64,000 nucleotides of DNA, taken from NCBI RefSeq assembly GCF_019797745.1, contig NZ_VOSI01000003.1, forward strand, positions 124,001 through 188,000, read 5' to 3'. Below are positions 9,842 to 18,121 of the stretch, piece after piece. The notes under the pieces are model-generated. The model did no database searches and had not been told where the DNA came from. It saw only the letters and a list, made by a program, of their open reading frames with translations. The DNA comes from Edaphocola aurantiacus. Its GTDB lineage: Bacteria; Bacteroidota; Bacteroidia; Chitinophagales; Chitinophagaceae. The position numbers and the translations under genes are program-made. How positions within the stretch are numbered: the first letter of the stretch is position 1; every line of letters begins with the position of its first letter.

Positions 9842-9887
9842 TAGATACATAAAAAGGGAGCCGATCGGCTCCCTTTTTATGTATCTA
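9842..9887. terminator. 46-bp perfect palindrome, bidirectional terminator
   Basis: Bases 9842-9864 are the exact reverse complement of 9865-9887 (23-bp arms, no spacer). The GC core GGGAGCCGATCGGCTCCC is flanked by AAAAA on the left and TTTTT on the right, so it can terminate both the plus-strand gene ending at 9719 and the minus-strand gene ending at 9899. Confidence 0.88.
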
Positions 9888-9898
9888 TTGACTATGGA

Positions 9899-12838
9899 TT
9901 AGTATCCGAAGATTTCTTCCAGGGTCAGTTTTTTGAATGTTCCGTATTTAGACAGTTCTTCCTGGTTCAGGTTCTTTTCATTACCTACAACACAGTATAC
10001 ATATGGCTTCTGGCTCATTTCAGTGCTGTGGAATTTCTTCATATCAGCAAAGGTCAGCTTAGGTGCCTGCTCGTAAACATTCTTACGGATATCTGTGCTA
10101 TTACCCAGTTTTTTAGCAGCCAGGTAGCTGAACAGGATACCGTCCTGTGTGATGCGCTCGCTTGCTAAAGATTTAGACAGGCTCAGTTTTGCATTTTCCA
10201 GTGCGTTTTGAGATTCCGGTAATACGTTCAGCAGTTCGTTCATACCAGCAACCGCTTCTTTGGTTTTATCTGCCTGTGTACCTACATAAGCACCAACAAT
10301 GCTTCTGTTCTCCTTTTTAGAAGGCAGACCAAAGTATGCATAAGTAGAGTAAGCCAGTGCTTTAGACTCACGGATGGTTTGGAATACCACACTACCCATA
10401 CCACCACCGAAGTAGTTGTTGAACAGGGATACTGTAGGTACTTTAGATACATTATATGGCTCTGAGTTTCTGAACCAGAAGATCTCAGCCTGTTTCATAT
10501 CATAGTTCGCAAACAACACCTGGTTAGCTGTAGTGCTTACCGCTTTGAAGGTAGCTGCTGCCGGCATTGTAGTGAAAGTAGCAGGAACAGTATGTAATGG
10601 CTTCAGGCTGGTTTGCAGCTGTGCTACGGTTTTTGGTCCGTAATACATTACACGGTGTTTGTAATTAACCATCTGGTGCAGGATATCCACCAGTTCTTTA
10701 GCGGTTAATTTATCCAGCTCTGTATCAGACAATACATTGTTGAACGGATTCTGTGCACCGTATTGTGCATAAGAGCGTAAGCCCGCCATAATCGCAGCTT
10801 TGTTCTCTTTAGCGTTTGTTCTTGATTTTTTCAGCTTGGCTTTATAAGCAGTCAGCGCTTCTTCATCAACTGTACAGTTTTTCAGTAAGTCTTCCAGTAA
10901 AGCTACAGATGCTTCGAAGTTTTCATTCAGACCTTCTAAAGTAATATAGGTTTCTTCATTACCCGCAGATACGTTGAAAGAAGATGCCAGTTTGTAGAAC
11001 TGTTTGCTGAACTCTTCGCTGTTTTTATCTTTGGTACCCAGGTATTCCAGGTAGCCTGCAGCGATCGGTAACAGTTTATTGTTCCATTTACCCATATCGT
11101 AGTGGTAATACATACGGAACAGGCTGTTGTCTTTGTTCTGTACGGTCAGTACCTCTGCAGAACCCAGGGTTCCTTTGCTGATGTCGGTACTGTAATTAAC
11201 CCATAAAGGTTTGATTGGCGTTTCCGGCAGTGCATTTACCGATTTTACAAACGGAGATACATCTTTGTTCAGGGTTACCGGAGTGATCGGTGGTTTGTCC
11301 ACTTTCACCACGTCTTTATCTTCGCCTTTTTTCTTGTAGATCACAACATAGTTGTTCTCATTCAGGTATTTCTTCGCGAAATCCATGATATCCTGTTTAG
11401 TGATCTTGCTGATCATATCAGGATAGCTTATAGTAGTGCTCCAGTCCAGTTCGGACGTAAAGTTATCCATCAGGTTATTGGCACGGGAACTGTAGTCCTC
11501 GTTTTGCTGGATATCGTTTTTCTTTTCGTTATTTACGATAGACTGGATCAGGTCTTCAGAGAAGTCACCGTCTCTCAGTTTAGCCAGTTCTTTCAGTAAT
11601 AATGTTCTTACCTCATCCAGAGATTGGCCTTGTGTAGGATTACCCTGCAGGATCAGCATAGAGTAATCTTTCAGGATATAAGGGAATGCATAAGCACTCA
11701 GTAATTTCTGAGATTTAACCAGGTCCAGATCGATCAGACCGGCAGAACCATTGGTCAGGATATTACCTACCAGTTCCAGCATTTGCGCATCCTTGGTAGC
11801 AGCACCAGGGAAACGGAAACCGATCATGATATTCTCCGGTTTAGGTCCCAGTACATCTTTTACGATAGGGGCAGTGATCTCCTGCTCTTTACCGTATACA
11901 TAAGGAGGTACATCTTTCGCTTTCATGTAACCGAAAGCCTTGTCGATCTTCTGGATCGCTGCACTCGGATCAAAATCACCAGACATGATGATACCCATGT
12001 TGTTGGGTACATAATATGTCGTGAAATACTCTCTGATCGCGCTCAGGGAAGGATTTTTCAGGTGCTCAATAGTACCGATGGTCGTTTGCTTACCATAGTT
12101 ATTGTTCGGGAACAATGCTGAGAACATGGCTTCAAATGCCTTACGGCTATCCTCATCCAGGCCACGGTTTTTCTCTTCGTATACTGCTTCAAGTTCAGTA
12201 TGGAACAGGCGCAGGATAGGATTGCGGAAACGCTCTGCCTGAACAGCCAGGTATTTGTCGATCGCATTGCTTGGAATATCTTCTACATAAACGGTTTGCT
12301 CAAAAGAGGTGAAGGCATTGGTACCTTCAGCACCCATTGCACCCATCATTTTGTCATACTCGTTAGGAATTGCATATTTAGATGCTTCACCAGATACGCG
12401 GTCAATCTCTTTGTAGATTTCTTTGCGTTTTGCCTCATCTGCAGTGCTGTTATATTGCGCATACAGTTTGTCGATCTGATCCAGTAAAGGTTTTTCTTTA
12501 GCCCAGTCCAGTGAACCAAATTTATCAGTACCCTTAAACAGCATATGCTCCAGGTAGTGCGCCAGTCCGGTATGATCTGATGGATCCGTTTTACTACCGG
12601 CTTTGGTAGCAATGTACGTCTGGATACGCGGCTTTTTATTGTTAGGGCTTAAGATAACGGTCAGGCCGTTTTTTAAGGTGTAAAACCGTGCACCGGAAGG
12701 ATCATTGGTTACATACTTGTAGGTATAACCGCCTTCATTGGCTTCTTTCCACTGGTACTTTGCGTCCTGTGCAAAAGAGAACTGAAAACTTCCTACGACG
12801 ATTAATGCAGCCGTAGAAACTTGCTTAAAGAAGTTCAT
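9899..12838 (-). CDS. M16 family zinc peptidase (two-domain)
   Basis: This periplasmic protease of about 979 aa has the M16 inverted zinc motif HYLEH (His94, Glu97, His98), followed by the downstream metal-ligand glutamate region EAVYEEKNRGLDED near residue 220. The second half repeats the fold without the zinc motif and should form the other wall of the substrate chamber, as is normal for pitrilysin-like proteins. The chosen ATG at 12838 gives a good signal peptide (MNFFKQVSTAALIVVG... cut after FAQ). A TTG further upstream, at 12868, lies inside the -7 box and cannot be translated. It probably degrades peptides in the envelope. It is a monocistronic gene ended by the palindrome at 9842. Confidence 0.93.
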   Translation of the reverse strand: MNFFKQVSTAALIVVGSFQFSFAQDAKYQWKEANEGGYTYKYVTNDPSGARFYTLKNGLTVILSPNNKKPRIQTYIATKAGSKTDPSDHTGLAHYLEHMLFKGTDKFGSLDWAKEKPLLDQIDKLYAQYNSTADEAKRKEIYKEIDRVSGEASKYAIPNEYDKMMGAMGAEGTNAFTSFEQTVYVEDIPSNAIDKYLAVQAERFRNPILRLFHTELEAVYEEKNRGLDEDSRKAFEAMFSALFPNNNYGKQTTIGTIEHLKNPSLSAIREYFTTYYVPNNMGIIMSGDFDPSAAIQKIDKAFGYMKAKDVPPYVYGKEQEITAPIVKDVLGPKPENIMIGFRFPGAATKDAQMLELVGNILTNGSAGLIDLDLVKSQKLLSAYAFPYILKDYSMLILQGNPTQGQSLDEVRTLLLKELAKLRDGDFSEDLIQSIVNNEKKNDIQQNEDYSSRANNLMDNFTSELDWSTTISYPDMISKITKQDIMDFAKKYLNENNYVVIYKKKGEDKDVVKVDKPPITPVTLNKDVSPFVKSVNALPETPIKPLWVNYSTDISKGTLGSAEVLTVQNKDNSLFRMYYHYDMGKWNNKLLPIAAGYLEYLGTKDKNSEEFSKQFYKLASSFNVSAGNEETYITLEGLNENFEASVALLEDLLKNCTVDEEALTAYKAKLKKSRTNAKENKAAIMAGLRSYAQYGAQNPFNNVLSDTELDKLTAKELVDILHQMVNYKHRVMYYGPKTVAQLQTSLKPLHTVPATFTTMPAAATFKAVSTTANQVLFANYDMKQAEIFWFRNSEPYNVSKVPTVSLFNNYFGGGMGSVVFQTIRESKALAYSTYAYFGLPSKKENRSIVGAYVGTQADKTKEAVAGMNELLNVLPESQNALENAKLSLSKSLASERITQDGILFSYLAAKKLGNSTDIRKNVYEQAPKLTFADMKKFHSTEMSQKPYVYCVVGNEKNLNQEELSKYGTFKKLTLEEIFGY

Positions 12839-12865
12839 GCTAATGTGTTGAATTTTTGATTGTTC

Positions 12866-12873
12866 CAAAGATA
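12866..12873 (-). promoter_or_regulatory. -7 promoter box for the M16 peptidase gene
   Basis: TATCTTTG (minus strand) is an exact TAnnTTTG match, 27 nt before the ATG at 12838. It supports that start over the upstream in-frame TTG, which overlaps the box. Confidence 0.65.
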
Positions 12874-12903
12874 GGGATTAATTATATAATCCTTAAATTA
12901 TAG

Positions 12904-13248
12904 TTATTTTTTGAATGCAAAGTACACCGCACCCAGAATGAAGAGGAAACTGTATACATAGTTCCAGCTGAAGTCCTGTTTCAGGTAAGTGATGGCGAAA
13001 ACGGTAAATACCAGCAGGGTAATCACCTCCTGTATGATTTTGAGCTGAAACGGTTTGATGTTCCAGGCCGCTCCGAAATGATTGGCCGGTACTGCGAAGG
13101 CATACTCAAACAAGGCGATGCTCCAGCTGATCAGGATCAGTTTCCAGACCGGAAAATGAGTGTTCCCGGATTTGAGGTGCCAGTACCAGGCGAAAGTCAT
13201 GATGATATTAGAAACGATCAGCAGGCCGATAACGATCAGAAGTCTCAT
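12904..13248 (-). CDS. DMT-superfamily small membrane protein (DUF486)
   Basis: This 114-aa protein is almost entirely membrane, with four hydrophobic segments (about 3-18, 37-52, 71-88, 93-110). The N-terminal pattern with TFAWYWHLK and the later FEYAFAVPANHFG block are characteristic of the DUF486 family, small relatives of drug/metabolite transporters. No substrate is known for the family. It starts 23 nt after the cyclase gene on the same strand, so it is likely the second gene of that operon. Confidence 0.85.
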   Translation of the reverse strand: MRLLIVIGLLIVSNIIMTFAWYWHLKSGNTHFPVWKLILISWSIALFEYAFAVPANHFGAAWNIKPFQLKIIQEVITLLVFTVFAITYLKQDFSWNYVYSFLFILGAVYFAFKK

Positions 13249-13271
13249 AGCGTAGCAATTATAAAATTAGA

Positions 13272-14045
13272 TTATACAGTTTTTTCGCGCATCATAGCCA
13301 CAACCCTTGCCGGAGCCGCAGACGCACCGACAATCTTCAGCGGGAATACCGCAATGTCAAAGCCGGAATAGGGTAGCGCATCAAGATTAACCAATTGCTC
13401 CATATGGCAGTATTCCAGATCACGGCCCACCAGGTGTGCTTCCCAGAATAGTTCTGCATTGCCGGTCTCTTTTGCTTTTTGTATCAGATAGGGCAGTGGT
13501 AAGTCCCAGCCCCACTGATCTATGCCCATTACTTTAATGCCTTTTTCAATCAGCCAGCGGGTAGCCTCCGCACTCATTCCCGTTCCTTTTTTATGAAAAT
13601 CCTTCGTGCCGTTAAACTGGTCTCTGCCGGTTTTGATCAGCACGATCATTCCCGGTTGCACAGACAATTGTTCCCGGTTCAGGAATGATTCAATATCTGC
13701 AATGGTAATCGGATCAAAGTCTGCTTTATGCTTCATGTCAATAACCAGTCCCGGTCCGTAACACCAGTCCAGCGGCACCTGGTCAATGGTCTTGGCAGGC
13801 TGGCCCGCACAGGTTGGAGCATAGTGCCAGGGCGCATCGATATGTGTAGTGGCGTGTACGCCCATCTTCTGTATCGTATCATCGGCCCAGCCAGAGAACT
13901 GCTTAGGGAATAATTTTAAAGGTAAACCCAATAAGCGGATCAGCAGGCGGGATTTATGATGTGGTTTACGCTTGATCTTTACCTTCATAAACCAGGGGTC
14001 ACTGGCATTATATTGTATAGGTTTGGACAGATCGATGATCTTCAT
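13272..14045 (-). CDS. Cyclase family metal-dependent hydrolase (kynurenine formamidase-like)
   Basis: The 257-aa protein belongs to the cyclase/KynB family (PF04199). The metal-binding motif HxxTHxDxPxH is present as HATTHIDAPWH (His64, His68, Asp70, His74), and a later GIDQWGWDLP block is also typical. Members hydrolyse amides or lactones such as N-formylkynurenine; the substrate here cannot be fixed, because no tryptophan-catabolism gene is near. It has no signal peptide and should be cytoplasmic. It heads a probable two-gene operon with the DUF486 gene. Confidence 0.86.
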   Translation of the reverse strand: MKIIDLSKPIQYNASDPWFMKVKIKRKPHHKSRLLIRLLGLPLKLFPKQFSGWADDTIQKMGVHATTHIDAPWHYAPTCAGQPAKTIDQVPLDWCYGPGLVIDMKHKADFDPITIADIESFLNREQLSVQPGMIVLIKTGRDQFNGTKDFHKKGTGMSAEATRWLIEKGIKVMGIDQWGWDLPLPYLIQKAKETGNAELFWEAHLVGRDLEYCHMEQLVNLDALPYSGFDIAVFPLKIVGASAAPARVVAMMREKTV

Positions 14046-14111
14046 AACAGTGAATATGTATTGAGATGAAATGTAGGGGCAAAATACATCATTCCAATGG
14101 AAAATTGCTTA

Positions 14112-14155
14112 ATCATAAGAGAAGGGCGGCATATTAGCCGCCCTTCTCTTATGAT
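14112..14155. terminator. Terminator with 19-bp perfect stem
   Basis: Bases 14112-14130 pair perfectly with 14137-14155 around the loop ATATTA. The GC-rich core (AAGGGCGGC) is flanked by A/T-rich arms. It sits after the aldehyde dehydrogenase gene, which reads leftward, and before the cyclase gene. Confidence 0.85.
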
Positions 14156-14168
14156 ATATTCGATACGA

Positions 14169-15533
14169 TTACTTTACATAAATCGTTTTGATATTGACAA
14201 ACTCCCTCATGCCGTAATGACTCAGCTCGCGGCCGTAACCGCTTTGCTTAATGCCCCCGAAAGGCAGGCGGGCATCGGAACGGACAAAATCATTCACAAA
14301 TACAGATCCTGATTTAATCGCTTCTGTCGCCAGTTTGGTTGCTTTTTTGATGTTTTTGGAGAAGATCGCGCCGCCCAATCCATAAATAGTATCATTGGCA
14401 ATGTTTATGGCATCGGCCTCATCTTCCGCAACAATAATCGTTGCTACGGGTCCGAACAATTCCTCTTCATAAGCGGGCATCCCTTTTTTGACCCCCGACA
14501 ATACTGTTGGCGGATAGAAGGCGGCCTTACCGCTCGGTATATATCCTCCGCAAAGAATCACCGCACCCTGCGCCACACTGCGGCTTACCTGGTCATGCAG
14601 CTCATCACGAAGATCGGCTCTGGCCATTGTACCAACGGTAGTTTCGGGAAGAGAAGGATCTCCGTATGGCCTGGCTTCCAGTGCCAGCACCAGTTTGGAG
14701 GTGAATGCTGCGGCTACTTTTTTATCTACGATCATACGTTTGGCTGCAATACAGCTCTGGCCGGTATTGTTCAGTCTTGAAGTGGCACATGCTTTTACGG
14801 CCAGGTCTATATCAGCATCTTTCAATATTACATAAGCATCACTGCCCCCCAGTTCCAGTACCTGTTTTTTCAGGTTCAGTGCGGCGGCTGCGGCTACTTT
14901 TTTACCTGCAGCAGTACTGCCGGTAAAAGTCACTGCATGTATGCCGGGGTCTGCAATCACGGCTTCTGTATTGGCTCCGGTAATCTGGAGGATGTCAAAT
15001 ACGCCTTCCGGAAAACCGCAGGCATCTACCGCTTCTTTGATTGCAGTAGCGCAGCCCATCACATTCGACGCATGTTTCAGTAACATGGTATTGCCGCTGA
15101 TCAGGATCGGCCCCATGGCGCGGTATACCTGCCAGTAAGGGAAGTTCCAGGGCATAATCGCCAGTACGGTGCCTAAGGCCTCAAAATGCACAAAGCTTTC
15201 ACTGGCTTCTGTTTGCACCATTTCCGGTTGTAAAAATGCGGCTCCTTTATCTGCATAAAACTGCAGGGTTAAGGCACATTTCTCCAGCTCTGCAATACTC
15301 TGGCTTATGGGTTTGCCCATTTCTTCTGTAGCCATTTGCCCCATGGCCTGTTTGTGTTTGCTGATGTACTGGCCCAGTTTCTGTAGATAAGCTGCGCGCT
15401 TACTGACGCCGAGCTGCTCCCAGGAGGTTTGCGCGTTTTTGGCTTTGGCCAGTTTTTGTGTTACTGTTTTTGCAGTATCTTCTTTGTATTTTCGGATGAC
15501 TTTGCCCGTGTAAGGGTTAACGGATGTGATCAT
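14169..15533 (-). CDS. NAD(P)-dependent aldehyde dehydrogenase, succinate-semialdehyde type
   Basis: At 454 aa this is the short form of the aldehyde dehydrogenase superfamily, closest in layout to the YneI/Sad and GabD-like succinate-semialdehyde dehydrogenases. The catalytic cysteine is Cys261 in NNTGQSCIAAKR and the general-base glutamate is Glu227 in VLELGGSDAYV. The cofactor loop TFTGSTAAGKKV (about 203-214) and the MPWNFPYWQ block near residue 127 are intact. It oxidises an aldehyde, probably succinate semialdehyde, to the acid; substrate choice is inferred from family resemblance. No GABA transaminase gene is present nearby. It appears monocistronic. Confidence 0.9.
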   Translation of the reverse strand: MITSVNPYTGKVIRKYKEDTAKTVTQKLAKAKNAQTSWEQLGVSKRAAYLQKLGQYISKHKQAMGQMATEEMGKPISQSIAELEKCALTLQFYADKGAAFLQPEMVQTEASESFVHFEALGTVLAIMPWNFPYWQVYRAMGPILISGNTMLLKHASNVMGCATAIKEAVDACGFPEGVFDILQITGANTEAVIADPGIHAVTFTGSTAAGKKVAAAAALNLKKQVLELGGSDAYVILKDADIDLAVKACATSRLNNTGQSCIAAKRMIVDKKVAAAFTSKLVLALEARPYGDPSLPETTVGTMARADLRDELHDQVSRSVAQGAVILCGGYIPSGKAAFYPPTVLSGVKKGMPAYEEELFGPVATIIVAEDEADAINIANDTIYGLGGAIFSKNIKKATKLATEAIKSGSVFVNDFVRSDARLPFGGIKQSGYGRELSHYGMREFVNIKTIYVK

Positions 15534-15627
15534 GACCAGAACGGTTTTTTAGAATTGAGATATAAAGGTATAAACTTATGTTGTCGGGCTTTTCTTTTCT
15601 TTCACAATTAACTAATATTTATTTCAG

Positions 15628-15635
15628 TAATTTTG
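15628..15635 (+). promoter_or_regulatory. -7 promoter box for the rhodanese-thioredoxin gene
   Basis: TAATTTTG matches TAnnTTTG and ends 21 nt before the ATG at 15657. An in-frame TTG at 15633 falls within the box and is therefore not the start. Confidence 0.6.
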
Positions 15636-15656
15636 ATCCTTAAAAATCTGATACGC

Positions 15657-16406
15657 ATGAATTGGTTACAATACAGTGTTCTGGCCGGTGCATTCTCCCT
15701 GATGTCTCTTACAGCCTGCCAGGGCGGAGGTAATGCATCTGTCGAAAAATTAAAGGCAACAGCATTTGAAACTAAGATTAAAGAAGAAGGTACAGCGCAG
15801 TTATTAGACGTACGCTCTCCGGAAGAATATGCCGGCGGGCACATTGCCGGTGCGATCAACAATAATGTTGATGGTCCTGACTTTGAAAAGAACCTGGCTG
15901 GCCTGGATAAGGAAAAGCCGGTAATGGTATATTGCAAAGGCGGTGGGCGCAGTGCCGATGCTGCTGCAAAACTGAAAGCTCTGGGTTATAAAGTATACGA
16001 CCTTGAGGGTGGTATGATGGCCTGGAATAATCAGAACCTGCCGGTATCTAACGAGCCGACCGTTGCAGTGGCTAAAAAAGCAGTCGCTTCCAGTGCTGCC
16101 GGTGATGCGGTTACCGTAGCACAGTTTGAACAAATGATTAAAGATAACCCGGTGCTGGTTATTGACTTCAGCGCTACCTGGTGCGGACCATGTAAACGTT
16201 TATCACCGATCCTGGAGAAAATGGAGCATGAGTTTGCCGGTAAAGTGAAAGTACAGAAAGTTGATGTAGACCTGTCTGAAGAGTTATCGCGGTTTATGAA
16301 TATACAGGGTATACCATATGTAGTAAAATACGTAAACGGTAAAAAAGTGAATGAAATGGTGGGGCTTGAAACGGAAGATAATGTTCGTAAGTTTTTTGCC
16401 AAATAA
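15657..16406 (+). CDS. Rhodanese-thioredoxin fusion lipoprotein
   Basis: The 249-aa protein joins two sulfur-handling domains. It begins with a lipoprotein signal ending LTAC (Cys21). Residues about 30-130 form a rhodanese domain with active-site loop CKGGGRS (Cys93). Residues about 150-249 form a thioredoxin domain with WCGPC (175-179) and the cis-proline segment GIPYVVKY. It should sit in the periplasm, anchored to a membrane. A thioredoxin domain able to reduce a persulfide made by the rhodanese domain in the same chain is a plausible role, but this is inference. The start at 15657 is chosen because it gives the lipoprotein signal. Confidence 0.9.
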   Translation: MNWLQYSVLAGAFSLMSLTACQGGGNASVEKLKATAFETKIKEEGTAQLLDVRSPEEYAGGHIAGAINNNVDGPDFEKNLAGLDKEKPVMVYCKGGGRSADAAAKLKALGYKVYDLEGGMMAWNNQNLPVSNEPTVAVAKKAVASSAAGDAVTVAQFEQMIKDNPVLVIDFSATWCGPCKRLSPILEKMEHEFAGKVKVQKVDVDLSEELSRFMNIQGIPYVVKYVNGKKVNEMVGLETEDNVRKFFAK

Positions 16407-16523
16407 ATAGAAAAATATTGAGGATCTGTACGGAAATCGTACAGAAACACAGGCCGGTTTTTGTGTAAAAGCACAGAAACCGGTTTTTTGCACCGTATTC
16501 TTGCATATAAACAAATAATTGGA

Positions 16524-16531
16524 TATATTTG
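16524..16531 (+). promoter_or_regulatory. -7 promoter box for the TonB-plug-like gene
   Basis: TATATTTG is an exact TAnnTTTG match 34 nt before the ATG at 16566. A TTG at 16501 lies about 20 nt upstream, the expected distance for the -33 element. Confidence 0.6.
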
Positions 16532-16565
16532 TTACATCGCTTTTATAAACATAAACAATACCATC

Positions 16566-17066
16566 ATGAACATAACTACTAAATTCATTGCTCTTTGTGC
16601 TATTGCAGTTGCAGGCGTAAACGGAGTGTCCGCACAGCAAACCGCTAAGGTAAAGCCGGCAACATCGGTAAGTGCTCAGGAATTGTCTGAGCTGAAAAAT
16701 CCTTTAGTACTGATCAATGATCTGAAAACAGATTACGAAACCTTTAACCGTTATAAAGATATCCTGCAGGGTGTACGCATCGTAAAAGGTGCAGAAGCAG
16801 TGAAATTATATGGCCAGGAAGCCGCAGGTGGTGTGATACTGGTACAACCGGCACCGGGCAATCGCTTTATGAATTTTGAAACGCTGGAAGCCGGAAACGA
16901 TGCGATCCGTACTACGGTGCGTGATGGTGTAACCGTTGATGGTCAGGCAAAAGATACCAAGAGAATTGTACTGCGTCAGAGCGATATTAAAGGTATCGGT
17001 ACCGTATCGGTAATAGACCCCGTAACCGGCAAAGAACTGAGATACCTGAATATTACAACCAAGTAA
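16566..17066 (+). CDS. Secreted TonB-plug-like single-domain protein
   Basis: The 166-aa product starts with a signal peptide (MNITTKFIALCAIAVAGVNG, cut near SAQ). The mature part contains VRIVKGAEAVKLYGQEAAGGVILVQ, which reads like the conserved core of the TonB-dependent receptor plug domain (usual form: IEVLKGxxAxxxYGxxGAxGVIxI). There is no beta-barrel afterwards and no TonB box, so it is not a transporter. It could be a free-standing plug-fold protein, or a regulatory or scaffold domain. The ATG at 16566 is preferred because it gives the signal peptide and follows the promoter box. Confidence 0.75.
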   Translation: MNITTKFIALCAIAVAGVNGVSAQQTAKVKPATSVSAQELSELKNPLVLINDLKTDYETFNRYKDILQGVRIVKGAEAVKLYGQEAAGGVILVQPAPGNRFMNFETLEAGNDAIRTTVRDGVTVDGQAKDTKRIVLRQSDIKGIGTVSVIDPVTGKELRYLNITTK

Positions 17067-17101
17067 AATAAAATTAAGTCTCTCTTGAGTAATGGAGCGA
17101 T

Positions 17102-17156
17102 TTTTATAAATGCAAACACCCCGGAAATCATTTCCGGGGTGTTTGCATTTATAAAA
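17102..17156. terminator. Bidirectional terminator with 26-bp perfect stem
   Basis: Bases 17102-17127 are the exact complement of 17131-17156 around the triloop TCA. The GC core ACACCCCGGAAA is flanked by T/A-rich ends. It lies between the convergent genes ending at 17066 (plus) and 17168 (minus). Confidence 0.88.
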
Positions 17157-17167
17157 TGATCTTTAGC

Positions 17168-17998
17168 TTATTTGCTGATCTCTTTGTAGTTATTGGCATA
17201 CTCTGCTTCGTAAGGAGAACCTTTAGCACCGTCTGCTGCTTTTTTAGCTTCAGCGATAGCTTCTTTCTTTCTGCCTTGTTTGCTCAGGATCTGCGCTTTC
17301 ATCCAGTGGATGTAGAATCCTTTTGGATTAGCCTGTAATGCTTTATCAGCATAAACCAGTGCCTCGTCCAGGTTTCTGCCTTGCTCCAGGTAGTATCTTG
17401 CAGCTACCATGTAAGGAGGGTTTTCACCTTTTAAAGATGTTTTTACATAATCTTCGATACGGCCTTCGTTATCTGCTTTTACAGGAATAGTAACACGGGT
17501 GTTTTCCCAGTTCAATACGATATCGCAGCTGTTTTTAGTAATGTTCTCTACAGAGATAGAGAATGTTTCTGTCGCTTCATTGGTTTGCAGTGAACCTACT
17601 TTTACAGACAGTACATTTTTGCTTTTGTCATAACCGGATAAGCCCCAGTTTTCGGTGCTGTTGTTGAAGATTACTTCCCAGTTCTCTCTTCCCGGAATAG
17701 TGTACAGGGAGTAAGTACCTGCTTTTAATGGCTGGCCGGCAATGAATACTTCTTCACCGAAAGTGATTTTGGTAGCACCATTAGCACCGGTTCTCCATTC
17801 TTGTCCGAAAGGAACGATATCACCGAAGATCTTTCTGCCTTTCATAGAAGGGCGGCTGTAAGAAATGTCGATTTTGGAAGTAGAAAAATCCTGAGAAATG
17901 GTGGTGCTCGGGCTTGGAGCCGGCATTTTAAATTCTTGTGCAAAAGAAGATGTAGCAACCAGCAAACCCATTGCTATAGCAAAAGAGATCTTTTTCAT
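17168..17998 (-). CDS. DUF2911 domain protein with C-terminal TPR-like helices
   Basis: This 276-aa secreted protein has a signal peptide (MKKISFAIAMGLLVATSSFAQ). Residues about 25-170 match the DUF2911 pattern common in Bacteroidota: PSTTISQDFSTSKIDISYSRPS, then GRKIFGDIVPFGQEWRTGANG and AGTYSLYTIPG. Residues about 195-270 look like two tetratricopeptide helix pairs (LDEALVYADKALQANPKG, KKEAIAEAKKAADGA). The function of DUF2911 is not known. The upstream region holds TAATATTG, one base off the -7 consensus. It appears monocistronic. Confidence 0.88.
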   Translation of the reverse strand: MKKISFAIAMGLLVATSSFAQEFKMPAPSPSTTISQDFSTSKIDISYSRPSMKGRKIFGDIVPFGQEWRTGANGATKITFGEEVFIAGQPLKAGTYSLYTIPGRENWEVIFNNSTENWGLSGYDKSKNVLSVKVGSLQTNEATETFSISVENITKNSCDIVLNWENTRVTIPVKADNEGRIEDYVKTSLKGENPPYMVAARYYLEQGRNLDEALVYADKALQANPKGFYIHWMKAQILSKQGRKKEAIAEAKKAADGAKGSPYEAEYANNYKEISK

Positions 17999-18109
17999 TA
18001 TTTAGATAATTGTGAATTGAATTTAGAAGGACACAATATTACAATTTATTTTGCTGAATAATATGTTAAATAATAAGCACTGATAGTTTCACAGACCCTC
18101 CATTTCGTA

Positions 18110-18117
18110 TACATTTG
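18110..18117 (+). promoter_or_regulatory. -7 promoter box for the metallophosphoesterase gene
   Basis: TACATTTG matches TAnnTTTG exactly and ends 4 nt before the ATG at 18122. A leaderless mRNA is predicted. Confidence 0.65.
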
Positions 18118-18121
18118 CAGC

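Noticed and set aside
13272-14045. Tryptophan-catabolism cluster around the kynurenine-formamidase-like cyclase
   Set aside because: Neighbours are an aldehyde dehydrogenase of a different type and a DUF486 protein; nothing else supports that pathway.
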